A stretch of 64,000 nt of DNA from Rebecca billardiae RCC1528. Lineage: Eukaryota > Haptophyta. Positions 20,323 to 31,157 of the stretch are shown one piece after another (position 1 is the first letter of the stretch; each line of letters starts with the position of its first letter). Under the pieces are notes generated by a model. The model saw only the letters and a program-made list of their open reading frames with translations. It searched no databases and was not told the origin of the DNA. The position numbers and the translations under genes are program-made. Location: positions 1,984,001 to 2,048,000 of the forward strand of contig OZ251230.1 of the NCBI GenBank assembly GCA_965240325.2, written 5' to 3'.

Positions 20323-23300
20323 CAGCAGCAGCAGATATATTCTGTAATGACGCGCGCGGGTCATCTTAATAAGCCTGCGCGGGCAGACTTACTGCCTCCG
20401 CGGGGCGCTGCCTGCCCGAGCGCCGCCGACCTGACCGGTACTGGTACGGCCGCGCCCGCGGCCCGCGGCTCGGCCGCCAGTATGGACTACGGCCAGGCCC
20501 AGGGCGGGGCCCGCCGCAACGCACTCGCGAGCCGCTTCCTCGGCGTCATCACCCAGCAGCGCGCCCGCTTCTTCGAGCGCAGCGCGCACGTGCGGCGCGA
20601 GCCGCGGCAGCAGGCGCACCTGCACGCGTGCAGCGCGTTCGGCTTGGCGACGGCCACGGTCGGACCGATTTGGCCGCCATCGTGGCGATGACGACCGAAA
20701 AGCCCGCGCTGGAGCGCTGAGCCAGGCACCCGTGACGCTGGCGGAGCGGCGTGTCTTGCTACACGCGGCGTCACGGCGCACGTGGACAAGGAATGCTCGG
20801 GCTGTTAGGGCGGTTGGTGAGCACCAATGCGGCCGCATGCCCGCGTAGCGCGTATGGGCTGCGAGTGCGCATGCCGCTTTCGCCCGCACTCGCCTGTGCT
20901 GCGCAACGGGCGACGATGCATGCGGGCGGCCCATCCCGCCGGCCAGACAACAAGATGATCAACCGGCAGCTCACGGATGCACGTGACGCGAAACGCATCC
21001 TCGAAGTGTGCGCCGCTCATGGGCACGCGTTCAACATGGTGAACGAGGCCACCGCCATCTCTCGGCTGGGTCGCCATGCGCGCACGTTGCGCGGCCACGC
21101 GCTGCGCGCCGACGAGCGCTTCGGCGCCCTCCTCGCGCGCGTGGAGCGGCGGCTTGAGGGCAAGGCAGTCGACGGCTCGACGTATAGTGCCCGCGAAGTG
21201 GCTAATGTAGCGCACGGCCTGGCCAAGCTGCGGCCAACCAAGTGTGGTGCCGAGCGCGCATTCGGCGCGATCGCGCGGGAGGCCGAGGCGCGCGTGAGCG
21301 AGTTCAATGCGCAGGGGCTGGCCAACACGTCGTGGGCGTACGCCACCGCTGGCGTGGACGCACCCGCGCTGTATGGCGCAATCGCGCGGGAGGCCGAGGC
21401 GCGCGCGAGCGAGTTCAATGCGCAGGACATGGCCAACACGGCGTGGGCGTACGCCACAGCTGGCGTGGACGCACCCGCGCTGTATGGCGCGATCGCGCGG
21501 GAGGCTGTGGCGCGCGCGAGCGAGTTCAAGGCGCAGGGGCTGGCCAACACGGCGTGGGCGTACGCCACCGCGGGCGTGGACGCACCCGCGCTGTATGGCG
21601 CGATCGCGCGGGAGGCCGTGGCGCGCGCGAGCGAGTTCAATGCGCAGGGCATGGCCAACACGGCGTGGGCGTACGCCACCGCGGGCGTGGACGCACCCGC
21701 GCTGTATGGCGCGATCGCGCGGGAGGCCGAGGCGCGCGTGAGCGAGTTCAATGCGCAGGACATGGCCAACACGGCGTGGGCGTACGCCACCGCTGGCGTG
21801 CACGCACCCGCGCTGTATGGCGCGATCGCGCGGGAGGCCGAGGCGCGCGCGAGCGAGTTCAATGCGCAGGGGCTGGCCAACACGGCGTGGGCGTACGCCA
21901 ACGCGGGCGTGGACGCACCCGCGCTGTATGGCGCGATCGCGCGGGAGGCTGTGGCGCGCGCGAGCGAGTTCAAGGCGCAGGGGCTGGCCAACACGGCGTG
22001 GGCGTACGCCACCGCGGGCGTGGACGCACCCGCGCTGTATGGCGTGATCGCGCGGGAGGCAGAGGCGCGCGTGAGCGAGTTCAATGCGCAGGACATGGCC
22101 AACACGGCGTGGGCGTACGCCACAGCTGGCGTGGACGCACCCGCGCTGTATGGCGCGATCGCGCGGGAGGCCGAGGCGCGCGCGAGCGAGTTCGATACGC
22201 AGGGGCTGGCCAACACGGCGTGGGCGTACGCCACCGCTGGCGTGGACGCACCCGCGCTGTATGGCGCGATCGCGCGGGAGGCTGTGGCGCGCGCGAGCGA
22301 GTTCAAGGCGCAGAACCTGGCCAACACGGCGTGGGCGTACGCCACCGCTGGCGTGGACGCACCCGCGCTGTATGGCGCGATCGCGCGGGAGGCCGAGGCG
22401 CGCGTGAGCGAGTTCAATGCGCAGGACATGGCCAACACGGCGTGGGCGTACGCCACAGCTGGCGTGGACGCACCCGCGCTGTATGGCGCGATCGCGCGGG
22501 AGGCCGAGGCGCGCGCGAGCGAGTTCAATGCGCAGGGGCTGGCCAACACGGCGTGGGCGTACGCCACCGCTGGCGTGGACGCACCCGCGCTGTATGGCGT
22601 GATCGCGCGGGAGGCTGTGGCGCGCGCGAGCGAGTTCAATGCGCAGAACCTGGCCAACACGGCGTGGGCGTATGCGACGGCTGCCCAGCACATGGAGCAC
22701 CTGCAGCTCGTGCTGTCCCTGTGCGAGCGATGCCTTGCTGCGCCCGGGCTGCAGGCGCAACTCAGAGTGGAGGGCCATGTCAATGTGGCGCAGGCACTGC
22801 TCACGCTGCACGTTGATCCACGCCTGCCCGTTGGCACAGCACGCACACGTGTGGAGACGATGCTGGTGCAGTGCCTGGGTCACCAGCTGCTTCGTGACGC
22901 AGCTTCACAGGCGGTGCGCCCGTCGTCATCGCAGCGGGCGCTCTCTCGCGCGCTCGCAGAGTGCGGCTGGGCGCACGAGGAGGAGGTGCGCATCGGCGAG
23001 GGCGGGCTGCTCGTCGTGGACATGGTGTGCACCGCGTCCAAGGTGGCTGTGGAGTACGATGGGCCGTCCCACTTTGTGACCGACCCGTGGACGGGCGCGC
23101 AGCGGCTCAACGGGCCCAGCCAGTGGAAGACGCGCGTGCTCGAATCGCTGGGCTGGCAGGTCGTGCGCGTGAGCTACAAGGACTACAGCGGCGGTGCATC
23201 TGGCTCAGCCTCGAAGAATGCACGCTTTGCAGAAGGGCTGGCTCGAGACTTGGTGTCGTTGTTCTCGTCCTGAAGCGGGAATACAGCCGCCCCGTCGACC

Positions 23301-24119
23301 CGTCGCGGTCACTGGCACTGCGTCGGTGCCTGACCCGGCGCCGCCGCCCTGCCGCCGCCTGCCCGCCTGGGACGACGACCACTGCGGTCCGACGTCGGAC
23401 TCCGCAACGGTCCGCCGAGCCGCAGCAGCAGTGAGCAGAAGTCCTGCTGCGTGTGACGCTACTGATCCCCGCCCTGAAGCAATTATCTATAAATATAAGC
23501 GCGCGCATCATCATCATCATCATCATCGTCTCGGTTGTAGCCTCATGCTGCTGTCTGCTGACGACCGAGCTGCCCCTGCGTGCTGATGCGCGCTGAAAGT
23601 CGTATATAGCGCGCGTCACTCATCAGTCATCAGCGCGCTTATTCATCACTACTACTACGATGACTCATTAGCAGCGGCGGCGGCGATTGCGCTGATGATG
23701 CCGCAGCATCCTGCTGCGAATATAAGTCACGACAGTCGCGCTGCTGTATGCGACTGCTACTACTTATGCTGACGAGTCGTGCTTATTATCAGTGCGCGCG
23801 CGGCCAACCGCCCCGTGGCGGCCCACCGACGGCGGTCAGGGATAGTCTGGGCGCGCCAGCACTGAGGGCATCACTGCCCACCCATATCCGCCGAGCCCCG
23901 CCCCTCCGCGGGCGCTGGAAGCGCCGAGTGCCCGCCGCCCTCGCGGTGCCCGCGCTCGAGCCGCCCGAGGGTCCCGCGTTGGCCCGTTGCCGCCCTCCTC
24001 GTCTGCTGGCATCTCCACCAGCTTCTCAAGCTCGCCCAGGTCGTAGCCTCTGACGGTCGCCGAGCGGTCTGCTGCGCGGCAGGCGCGGCCGCCTTGGGAT
24101 CGAAGCCTGCGCGCGCCCA
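19993..24119 (+). repeat. Tandem duplication unit 1 (parent left copy)
   Basis: This is unit 1 of five. It starts at gcgccccccgccgcc within intron 2 of the membrane protein gene, where all other units share sequence with it, and ends at the junction with unit 2. It contains the genuine last exon, a 470-bp spacer of subtype A, an HPR-RAP gene, and a 0.8-kb tail. Confidence 0.9.
20793..23273 (+). CDS. HPR-RAP protein, array copy 1 (826 aa, 13 repeat motifs)
   Basis: The start [11 protein letters not shown] is chosen because it is the only Met whose frame is conserved in all five copies. Residues 1-45 are Arg/Ala-rich without acids, like an organellar presequence. Residues 50-170 form a FASTK-like helical region ([15 protein letters not shown]). 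From residue 172 come 12 full 37-residue repeats of the form [20 protein letters not shown] followed by [17 protein letters not shown], and a thirteenth partial one. Residues 743-826 contain a RAP domain: VEYDGPSHF, then [20 protein letters not shown] and RVSYKDY, the PD-(D/E)xK-like fold of organellar RNA-processing proteins. Repeat position 4 reads GDGGDG GDGNDGN. By family precedent it binds organelle RNA for processing, stability or translation. Repeat 1 has ANTSW, and repeat 6 AYANA. Confidence 0.88.
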   Translation: MLGLLGRLVSTNAAACPRSAYGLRVRMPLSPALACAAQRATMHAGGPSRRPDNKMINRQLTDARDAKRILEVCAAHGHAFNMVNEATAISRLGRHARTLRGHALRADERFGALLARVERRLEGKAVDGSTYSAREVANVAHGLAKLRPTKCGAERAFGAIAREAEARVSEFNAQGLANTSWAYATAGVDAPALYGAIAREAEARASEFNAQDMANTAWAYATAGVDAPALYGAIAREAVARASEFKAQGLANTAWAYATAGVDAPALYGAIAREAVARASEFNAQGMANTAWAYATAGVDAPALYGAIAREAEARVSEFNAQDMANTAWAYATAGVHAPALYGAIAREAEARASEFNAQGLANTAWAYANAGVDAPALYGAIAREAVARASEFKAQGLANTAWAYATAGVDAPALYGVIAREAEARVSEFNAQDMANTAWAYATAGVDAPALYGAIAREAEARASEFDTQGLANTAWAYATAGVDAPALYGAIAREAVARASEFKAQNLANTAWAYATAGVDAPALYGAIAREAEARVSEFNAQDMANTAWAYATAGVDAPALYGAIAREAEARASEFNAQGLANTAWAYATAGVDAPALYGVIAREAVARASEFNAQNLANTAWAYATAAQHMEHLQLVLSLCERCLAAPGLQAQLRVEGHVNVAQALLTLHVDPRLPVGTARTRVETMLVQCLGHQLLRDAASQAVRPSSSQRALSRALAECGWAHEEEVRIGEGGLLVVDMVCTASKVAVEYDGPSHFVTDPWTGAQRLNGPSQWKTRVLESLGWQVVRVSYKDYSGGASGSASKNARFAEGLARDLVSLFSS

Positions 24120-24197
24120 GCGCCCCCCGCCGCCCCGCCCCGCGCGCGCCGCTGCGCCGCTCGGCTCCGCCGGCTGCCAACGAACGGCACGGGACGG
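23274..24197. other. Tail of unit 1: CAT microsatellite and conserved spacer
   Basis: The spacer is nearly identical to the tail of unit 2. It holds a (CAT)7 run near 23506-23526 flanked by GCGCGC, stop-rich AT-containing sequence (about 23580-23790), then a GC-rich block (about 23800-24110) also present beside the stop codon of the giant gene, where it belongs originally. The minus strand of that block keeps an open segment with GYDLGELEKLVEM. Confidence 0.7.
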
Positions 24198-24449
24198 ATG
24201 GCCGCTGCGCCGGGCTGGCAGATCACCATCTACGCGGCCGTGACCGGCTCCGTCTTCCACGTCATCCTGGCGGACGTGCTGTACAACGCGGCGCACCTGC
24301 TGCTGCTGCTGTACAAGGTGAGCTTCGTCGAGATGAGGAAGATCGCGGCGCTCGCGCGGGAGGAGCGGGCGGCGCTGGCGGCGCACGCGCCGGCCGACGC
24401 GCCGACGACGGTGCCGCGGGCGTCGCACGATGAGCGCTATAGTTATTAG
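24198..24449 (+). pseudogene. Orphan last exon of the membrane protein gene (unit 2)
   Basis: The segment keeps the intron acceptor (cag before 24222) and the complete 76-codon last exon with its stop, but no upstream exons. The 24 intron bases before the acceptor start with ATG in frame, giving an open 83-codon frame MAAAPGWQ-ITIYAAVTGSV with one or two hydrophobic segments. Only an Ala-to-Val change distinguishes the exon from the parent. Whether it is expressed as a mini-membrane protein is unknown. Confidence 0.75.
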
Positions 24450-24883
24450 CAGCAGCAGCAGAGATATTCTGTAATGACGCGCGCGGGTCATCTTAAATAA
24501 GCCTGCGCGGGCAGGCTTACTGCCTCCGCGGGGCGCTGCCTGCCCGAGCGCCGCCGCCACCTGACTTTAGCGGTAGGCCGCGGCGCCGCCGAGCCCGACG
24601 GTACGACCAGGCCCAGGGCGGGGCCCGCCGCCACGCACTCGCGAGCCGCTCCCTCGGCGTCATCGCTCAGCAGCGCGCCCGCTTCTTCGAGCGCAGCGCG
24701 CACGTGCGGCGCGAGCCGCGGCAGCAGGCGCACCTGCACGCGTGCAGCGCGTTCGGCTTGGCGACGGTCGGACCGATTGGCCGCCATCGTGCCGATGACG
24801 ACCGGTGGGTTCGAGCCCGCGTGGCGCAGGCACGTGAGGCTGGTGTGTCTCACACGCGGCGTCACGGCGCACGTGCACAAGGA

Positions 24884-27364
24884 ATGCTCGGGCTGTTAGG
24901 GCGGTTGGTGAGCACCAGTGCGGCCGCATGCCCGCGTAGCGCGTATGGGCTGCGAGTGCGCATGCCGCTTTCGCCCGCACTCGCCTGTGCTGCGCAACGG
25001 GCGACGATGCATGCGGGCGGCCCATCCCGCCGGCTAGACAACAAGATGATCAACCGGCAGCTCACGGATGCACGTGACGCGAAACGCATCCTCGAAGTGT
25101 GCGCCGCGCATGGGCACACGTTCGACAAGGTGAACGAGGCCACCGCCATCTCTCGGCTGGGCCGCCATGCGCGCACGTTGCGCGGCCACGCGCTGCGTGC
25201 CGACGAGCGCTTCGGCGCCCTCCTCGCGCGCGTGGAGCGGCGGCTTGAGGGCAAGGCAGTCGACGGCTCGACGTATAGTGCCCGCGAAGTGGCTAATGTA
25301 GCGCACGGCCTGGCCAAGCTGCGGCCAACCAAGTGTGGTGCCGAGCGCGCATTCGGCGCGATCGCGCGGGAGGCCGAGGCGCGCGTGAGCGAGTTCAATG
25401 CGCAGGGGCTGGCCAACACGTCGTGGGCGTACGCCACCGCTGGCGTGGACGCACCCGCGCTGTATGGCGCAATCGCGCGGGAGGCTGTGGAGCGCGCGAG
25501 CGAGTTCAATGCGCAGAACCTGGCCAACACGGCGTGGGCGTACGCCACCGCTGGCGTGGACGCACCCGCGCTGTATGGCGCGATCGCGCGGGAGGCTGTG
25601 GCGCGCGCGAGCGAGTTCAATGCGCAGGCGCTGGCCAACACGGCGTGGGCGTACGCCACCGCGGGCGTGGACGCGCCCGCGCTGTATGGCGCGATCGCGC
25701 GGGAGGCCGAGGCGCGCGCGAGCGAGTTCAAGGCGCAGAACCTGGCCAACACGGCGTGGGCGTACGCCACAGCTGGCGTGGACGCACCCGCGCTGTATGG
25801 CGCGATCGCGCGGGAGGCTGTGGCGCGCGCGAGCGAGTTCAAGGCGCAGAACCTGGCCAACACGGCGTGGGCGTACGCCACAGCTGGCGCGGACGCGCCC
25901 GCGCTGTATGGCGCGATCGCGCGGGAGGCCGAGGCGCGCGTGGGCGAGTTCAAGGCGCAGGAGCTGGCCAACACGGCGTGGGCGTACGCCACAGCTGGCG
26001 TGGACGCACCCGCGCTGTATGGCGCGATCGCGCGGGAGGCTGTGGCGCGCGCGAGCGAGTTCAAGGCGCAGGAGCTGGCCAGCACGGCGTGGGCGTACGC
26101 CACCGCTGGCGTGGACGCACCCGCGCTGTATGGCGCGATCGCGCGGGAGGCTGTGGCGCGCGCGAGCGAGTTCAATGCGCAGAACCTGGCCAACACGGCG
26201 TGGGCGTACGCCACCGCTGGCGTGGACGCACCCGCGCTGTATGGCGCGATCGCGCGGGAGGCTGTGGCGCGCGCGAGCGAGTTCAATGCGCAGAACCTGG
26301 CCAACACGGCGTGGGCGTACGCCACAGCGGGCGTGGACGCACCCGCGCTGTATGGCGCGATCGCGCGGGAGGCCGAGGCGCGCGCGAGCGAGTTCAATGC
26401 GCAGGGGCTGGCCAACACGGCGTGGGCGTACGCCACAGCTGGCATGGACGCACCCGCGCTGTATGGCGCAATCGCGCGGGAGGCTGTGGCGCGCGCGAGC
26501 GAGTTCAAGGCGCAGAACCTGGCCAACACGGCGTGGGCGTACGCCACCGCTGGCGTGGACGCACCCGCGCTGTATGGCGCGATCGCGCGGGAGGCCGAGG
26601 CGCGCGCGAGCGAGTTCAATGCGCAGAACCTGGCCAACACGGCGTGGGCGTACGCCACAGCTGGCGTGGACGCACCCGCGCTGTATGGCGTGATCGCGCG
26701 GGAGGCTGTGGCGCGCGCGAGCGAGTTCAATGCGCAGAACCTGGCCAACACGGCGTGGGCGTATGCGACTGCTGCCCAGCACATGGAGCACCTGCAGCTC
26801 GTGCTGTCCTTGTGCGAGCGGCTCCTTGCTGCGCCTGGGCTGCAGGCGCAACTCGGAGTGGAGGACCATGTCAATGTGGCGCAGGCACTGCTCACGCTGC
26901 ACGTCGATCCACGCCTGCCCGTTGGCACAGCACGCACACGTGTGGAGACGATGCTGGTGCAGTGCCTGGGTCACCAGCTGCTTCGTGACGCAGCTTCACA
27001 GGCGGTGCGCCCGTCGTCATCGCAGCGGGCGCTCTCTCGCGCGCTCGCAGAGTGCGGCTGGGCGCACGAGGAGGAGGTGCGCATCGGCGAGGGCGGGCTG
27101 CTCGTCGTGGACATGGTGTGCACCGCGTCCAAGGTGGCTGTGGAGTACGATGGGCCGTCCCACTTTGTGACCGACCCGTGGACGGGCGCGCAGCGGCTCA
27201 ACGGGCCCAGCCAGTGGAAGACGCGCGTGCTCGAATCGCTGGGCTGGCAGGTCGTGCGCGTGAGCTACAAGGACTACAGCGGCGGTGCATCTGGCTCAGC
27301 CTCGAAGAATGCACGCTTTGCAGAAGGGCTGGCTCGAGACTTGGTGTCGTTGTTCTCGTCCTGA
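24884..27364 (+). CDS. HPR-RAP protein, array copy 2 (826 aa, 13 repeat motifs)
   Basis: It has the same length as copy 1 but a different repeat series: position 4 reads GNANNE ENNGNNN. Repeats start at residue 172 and the RAP domain occupies the last 84 residues, identical in sequence to that of copy 1. The frame is open 60 codons further upstream (from 24704), but that extension is out of frame in copies 4 and 5, which lack one A of acaaggaatgctc, so the MLGLLGRL start is preferred. Oddities are ASTAW in repeat 7, GADAP and GMDAP in place of GVDAP, and AVERASEF after repeat 1. Expected role is organellar RNA binding, as for the other copies. Confidence 0.88.
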   Translation: MLGLLGRLVSTSAAACPRSAYGLRVRMPLSPALACAAQRATMHAGGPSRRLDNKMINRQLTDARDAKRILEVCAAHGHTFDKVNEATAISRLGRHARTLRGHALRADERFGALLARVERRLEGKAVDGSTYSAREVANVAHGLAKLRPTKCGAERAFGAIAREAEARVSEFNAQGLANTSWAYATAGVDAPALYGAIAREAVERASEFNAQNLANTAWAYATAGVDAPALYGAIAREAVARASEFNAQALANTAWAYATAGVDAPALYGAIAREAEARASEFKAQNLANTAWAYATAGVDAPALYGAIAREAVARASEFKAQNLANTAWAYATAGADAPALYGAIAREAEARVGEFKAQELANTAWAYATAGVDAPALYGAIAREAVARASEFKAQELASTAWAYATAGVDAPALYGAIAREAVARASEFNAQNLANTAWAYATAGVDAPALYGAIAREAVARASEFNAQNLANTAWAYATAGVDAPALYGAIAREAEARASEFNAQGLANTAWAYATAGMDAPALYGAIAREAVARASEFKAQNLANTAWAYATAGVDAPALYGAIAREAEARASEFNAQNLANTAWAYATAGVDAPALYGVIAREAVARASEFNAQNLANTAWAYATAAQHMEHLQLVLSLCERLLAAPGLQAQLGVEDHVNVAQALLTLHVDPRLPVGTARTRVETMLVQCLGHQLLRDAASQAVRPSSSQRALSRALAECGWAHEEEVRIGEGGLLVVDMVCTASKVAVEYDGPSHFVTDPWTGAQRLNGPSQWKTRVLESLGWQVVRVSYKDYSGGASGSASKNARFAEGLARDLVSLFSS

Positions 27365-28288
27365 AGCGGGAATACAGCCGCCCCGTCGACCCGTCGCGGT
27401 CACTGGCACTGCGTCGGTGCCTGACCCGGCGCCGCCGCCCTGCCGCCGCCTGCCCGCCTGGGACGACGACCACTGCGGTCCGACGTCGGACTCCGCAACG
27501 GTCCGCCGAGCCGCAGCAGCAGTGAGCAGAAGTCCTGCTGCGTGTGACGCTACTGATCCCCGCCCTGAAGCAATTATCTATAAATATAAGCGCGCGCATC
27601 ATCATCATCATCATCATCGTCTCGGTTGTAGCCTCATGCTGCTGTCTGCTGACGACCGAGCTGCCCCTGCGTGCTGATGCGCGCTGAAAGTCGTATATAG
27701 CGCGCGTCACTCATCAGTCATCAGCGCGCTTATTCATCACTACTACTACGATGACTCATTAGCAGCGGCGGCGGCGATTGCGCTGATGATGCCGCAGCAT
27801 CCTGCTGCGAATATAAGTCACGACAGTCGCGCTGCTGTATGCGACTGCTACTACTTATGCTGACGAGTCGTGCTTATTATCAGTGCGCGCGCGGCCAACC
27901 GCCCCGTGGCGGCCCACCGACGGCGGTCAGGGATAGTCTGGGCGCGCCAGCACTGAGGGCATCACTACCCACCCATATCCGCCGAGCCCCGCCCCTCCGC
28001 GGGCGCTGGAAGCGCCGAGTGCCCGCCGCCCTCGCGGTGCCCGCGCTCGAGCCGCCCGAGGGTCCCGCGTTGGCCCGTTGCCGCCCTCCTCGTCTGCTGG
28101 CATCTCCACCAGCTTCTCAAGCTCGCCCAGGTCGTAGCCTCTGACGGTCGCCGAGCGGTCTGCTGCGCGGCAGGCGCGGCCGCCTTGGGATCGAAGCCTG
28201 CGCGCGCCCAGCGCCCCCCGCCGCCCCGCCCCGCGCGCGCCGCTGCGCCGCTCGGCTCCGCCGGCTGCCAACGAACGGGACGGGACGG
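27365..28288. other. Tail of unit 2
   Basis: Almost base-for-base the same as 23274-24197, including the CAT run (about 27597-27617). The identity indicates a very recent exchange between units 1 and 2. No gene supported. Confidence 0.7.
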
Positions 28289-28540
28289 ATGGCCGCTGCG
28301 CCGGGCTGGCAGATCACCATCTACGCGGCCGTGACCGGCTCCGTCTTCCACGTCATCCTGGCGGACGTGCTGTACAACGCGGCGCACCTGCTGCTGCTGC
28401 TGTACAAGGTGAGCTTCGTCGAGATGAGGAAGATCGCGGCGCTCGCGCGGGAGGAGCGGGCGGCGCTGGCGGCGCACGCGCCGGCCGACGCGCCGACGAC
28501 GGCGCCGCGGGCGTCGCACGATGAGCGCTATAGTTATTAG
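28289..28540 (+). pseudogene. Orphan last exon of the membrane protein gene (unit 3)
   Basis: The acceptor and exon 28313-28540 are intact, and its 83-codon frame is identical in protein sequence to that of the parent exon plus its 24-base intron tail. No upstream exons are present in the unit. Confidence 0.75.
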
Positions 28541-29009
28541 CAGCAGCAGCAGATATATTCTGTAATGACGCGCGCGGGTCATCTTAATAAGCCTGCGCGG
28601 GCAGGCTTACTGCCTCCGCGGGGCGCTGCCTGCCCGAGCGCCGCCGACCTGACCGGTACTGGTACGGCCGCGCCCCCGCGGCTCCGGGCCGCCACTGTAC
28701 GGACTACGGCCAGGCCCAGGGCGGGGCCCGCCGCAACGCACTCGCGAGCCGCTTCCTCGGCGTCATCACCCAGCAGCGCGCCCGCTTCTTCGAGCGCAGC
28801 GCGCACGTGCGGCGCGAGCCGCGGCAGCAGGCGCACCTGCACGCGTGCAGCGCGTTCGGCTTGGCGACGGCCACGGTCGGACCGATTTGGCCGCCATCGT
28901 GGCGATGACGACCGAAAAGCCCGCGCTGGAGCGCTGAGCCAGGCACCCGTGACGCTGGCGGAGCGGCGTGTCTTGCTACACGCGGCGTCACGGCGCACGT
29001 GGACAAGGA

Positions 29010-31157
29010 ATGCTCGGGCTGTTAGGGCGGTTGGTGAGCACCAGTGCGGCCGCATGCCCGCGTAGCGCGTATGGGCTGCGAGTGCGCATGCCGCTTTCGC
29101 CCGCACTCGCCTGTGCTGCGCAACGGGCGACGATGCATGCGGGCGGCCCATCCCGCCGGCCAGACAACAAGATGATCAACCGGCAGCTCACGGATGCACG
29201 TGACGCGAAACGCATCCTCGAAGTGTGCGCCGCGCATGGGCACGCGTTCAACATGGTGAACGAGGCCACCGCCATCTCTCGGCTGGGTCGCCATGCGCGC
29301 ACGTTGCGCGGCCACGCGCTGCGCGCCGACAAGCGCCTCGGCGCCCTCCTCGCGCGCGTGGAGCGGCGGCTTGAGGGCAAGGCAGTCGACGGCTCGACGT
29401 ATAGTGCCCGCGAAGTGGCTAACGTAGCGCACGGCCTGGCCAAGCTGCGGCCAACTAAATGTGGTGCCGAGCGCGCATTCGGCGCGATCGCGCGGGAGGC
29501 CGAGGCGCGCGTGAGCGAGTTCGATGCGCAGGCGCTGGCCAACACGGCGTGGGCGTACGCCACCGCTGGCGTGGACGCACCCGCGCTGTATGGCGCGATC
29601 GCGCGGGAGGCTGTGGCGCGCGCGAGCGAGTTCAAGGCGCAGGGGCTGGCCAACACGGCGTGGGCGTACGCCACAGCTGGCGTGGACGCACCCGCGCTGT
29701 ATGGCGCGATCGCGCGGGAGGCCGAGGCGCGCGCGAGCGAGTTCAAGGCGCAGGGGCTGGCCAACACGGCATGGGCGTACGCCACGGCTGGCGTGGACGC
29801 ACCCTTGCTGTATGGCGCGATCGCGCGGGAGGCCGAGGCGCGCGTGAGCGACTTCAATGCGCAGGACATGGCCAACACGGCGTGGGCGTATGCCACCGCT
29901 GGCGTGGACGCACCCGCGCTGTATGGCGCGATCGCGCGGGAGGCCGAGGTGCGCGCGAGCGAGTTCAAGGCGCAGGAGCTGGCGAACACGGCGTGGGCGT
30001 ACGCCACGGCTGGCGTGGACGCACCCGCGCTGTATGGCGCGATCGCGCGGGAGGCTGTGGCGCGCGTGAGCGAGTTCAAGGCGCAGGACATGGCCAACAC
30101 GGCGTGGGCGTACGCCACCGCTGGCGTGGACGCACCCGCGCTGTATGGCACGATCGCGCGGGAGGCCGAGGTGCGCGCGAGCGAGTTCAAGGCGCAGGAG
30201 CTGGCCAACACGGCGTGGGCGTACGCCACCGCTGGCGTGGACGCACCCGCGCTGTATGGCGCGATCGCGCGGGAGGCCGAGGCGCGCGCGAGCGAGTTCA
30301 ATGCGCAGAACATGGCCAACACGGCATGGGCGTACGCCACCGCTGGCGTGGACGCACCCGCGCTGTATGGCGCGATCGCACGGGAGGCCGAGGCGCGCGC
30401 GGGCGAGTTCAATGCGCAGGCCATGGCCAACACGGCGTGGGCGTACGCCACAGCTGGCGTGGACGCACCCGCGCTGTATGGCGCGATCGCGCGGGAGGCC
30501 GAGGCGCGCGCGAGCGAGTTCAATGCGCAGGCCATGGCCAACACGGCGTGGGCGTATGCGACTGCTGCCCAGCACATGGAGCATCTGCACCTCGTGCTGT
30601 CCCTGTGCGAGCGATGCCTTGCTGCGCCTGGGCTGCAGGCGCAACTCGGAATGGAGGGCCATGCCAATGTGGCGCAGGCACTGCTCACGCTGCACGTCGA
30701 TCCACGCCTGCCCGTTGGCACAGCACGCACACGTGTGGAGTCCATGCTGGCGCAGTGCCTCGGTAGCCAGCTGCTTCGTGACGCAGCTTCTCAGGCGGTG
30801 CGCCCGTCGTCATCGCAGCGAGCGCTCTCTCGCGCGCTCGCAGAGTGCGGCTGGGCGCACGAGGAGGAGGTGCGCATCGGCGAGGGCGGGCTGCTCGTCG
30901 TGGACATGGCGTGCACCGCGTCCAAGGTGGCTGTGGAGTACGATGGGCCGTCCCACTTTGTGACCGACCCGTGGACGGGCGCGCAGCGGCTCAACGGGCC
31001 CAGCCAGTGGAAGACGCGCGTGCTCGAATCGCTGGGCTGGCGGGTCGTGCGCGTGAGCTACAAGGACTACAGCGGCGGTGCATCTGGCTCAGCCTCGAAG
31101 AATGAACGCTTTGCAGAAGGGCTGGCTCGCGACTTGGTGTCGTTGTTCTCGTCCTGA
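29010..31157 (+). CDS. HPR-RAP protein, array copy 3 (715 aa, 10 repeat motifs)
   Basis: Shortest paralogue: nine full 37-residue repeats from residue 172 plus a partial one, then the RAP domain at about 632-715. Position 4 of successive repeats reads AGGDEDENAA, and Met replaces Leu at position 5 in five of ten repeats (DM, DM, NM, AM, AM), unlike copies 2, 4 and 5, which are mostly Leu. The 5' flank and N-terminus (ADKRLGALL) are of the copy 1 type. Differences in the repeat body include AEVRASEF (twice), YGTIARE and VSDF. The frame is intact, so it is presumably functional. Confidence 0.88.
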   Translation: MLGLLGRLVSTSAAACPRSAYGLRVRMPLSPALACAAQRATMHAGGPSRRPDNKMINRQLTDARDAKRILEVCAAHGHAFNMVNEATAISRLGRHARTLRGHALRADKRLGALLARVERRLEGKAVDGSTYSAREVANVAHGLAKLRPTKCGAERAFGAIAREAEARVSEFDAQALANTAWAYATAGVDAPALYGAIAREAVARASEFKAQGLANTAWAYATAGVDAPALYGAIAREAEARASEFKAQGLANTAWAYATAGVDAPLLYGAIAREAEARVSDFNAQDMANTAWAYATAGVDAPALYGAIAREAEVRASEFKAQELANTAWAYATAGVDAPALYGAIAREAVARVSEFKAQDMANTAWAYATAGVDAPALYGTIAREAEVRASEFKAQELANTAWAYATAGVDAPALYGAIAREAEARASEFNAQNMANTAWAYATAGVDAPALYGAIAREAEARAGEFNAQAMANTAWAYATAGVDAPALYGAIAREAEARASEFNAQAMANTAWAYATAAQHMEHLHLVLSLCERCLAAPGLQAQLGMEGHANVAQALLTLHVDPRLPVGTARTRVESMLAQCLGSQLLRDAASQAVRPSSSQRALSRALAECGWAHEEEVRIGEGGLLVVDMACTASKVAVEYDGPSHFVTDPWTGAQRLNGPSQWKTRVLESLGWRVVRVSYKDYSGGASGSASKNERFAEGLARDLVSLFSS

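Larger units (their letters stand above)
24120..28210 (+). repeat. Tandem duplication unit 2
   Basis: Unit of 4091 bp between junctions. It contains orphan exon 24222-24449, spacer subtype B, an HPR-RAP gene, and a tail almost identical to that of unit 1. Confidence 0.9.

Noticed and set aside
20482-20691. Small gene MDYGQAQGGARR... in the spacer of unit 1
   Set aside because: The ATG is lost in unit 3 (tacgga) and the frame is altered in subtype B units, so it is not conserved as a coding unit.
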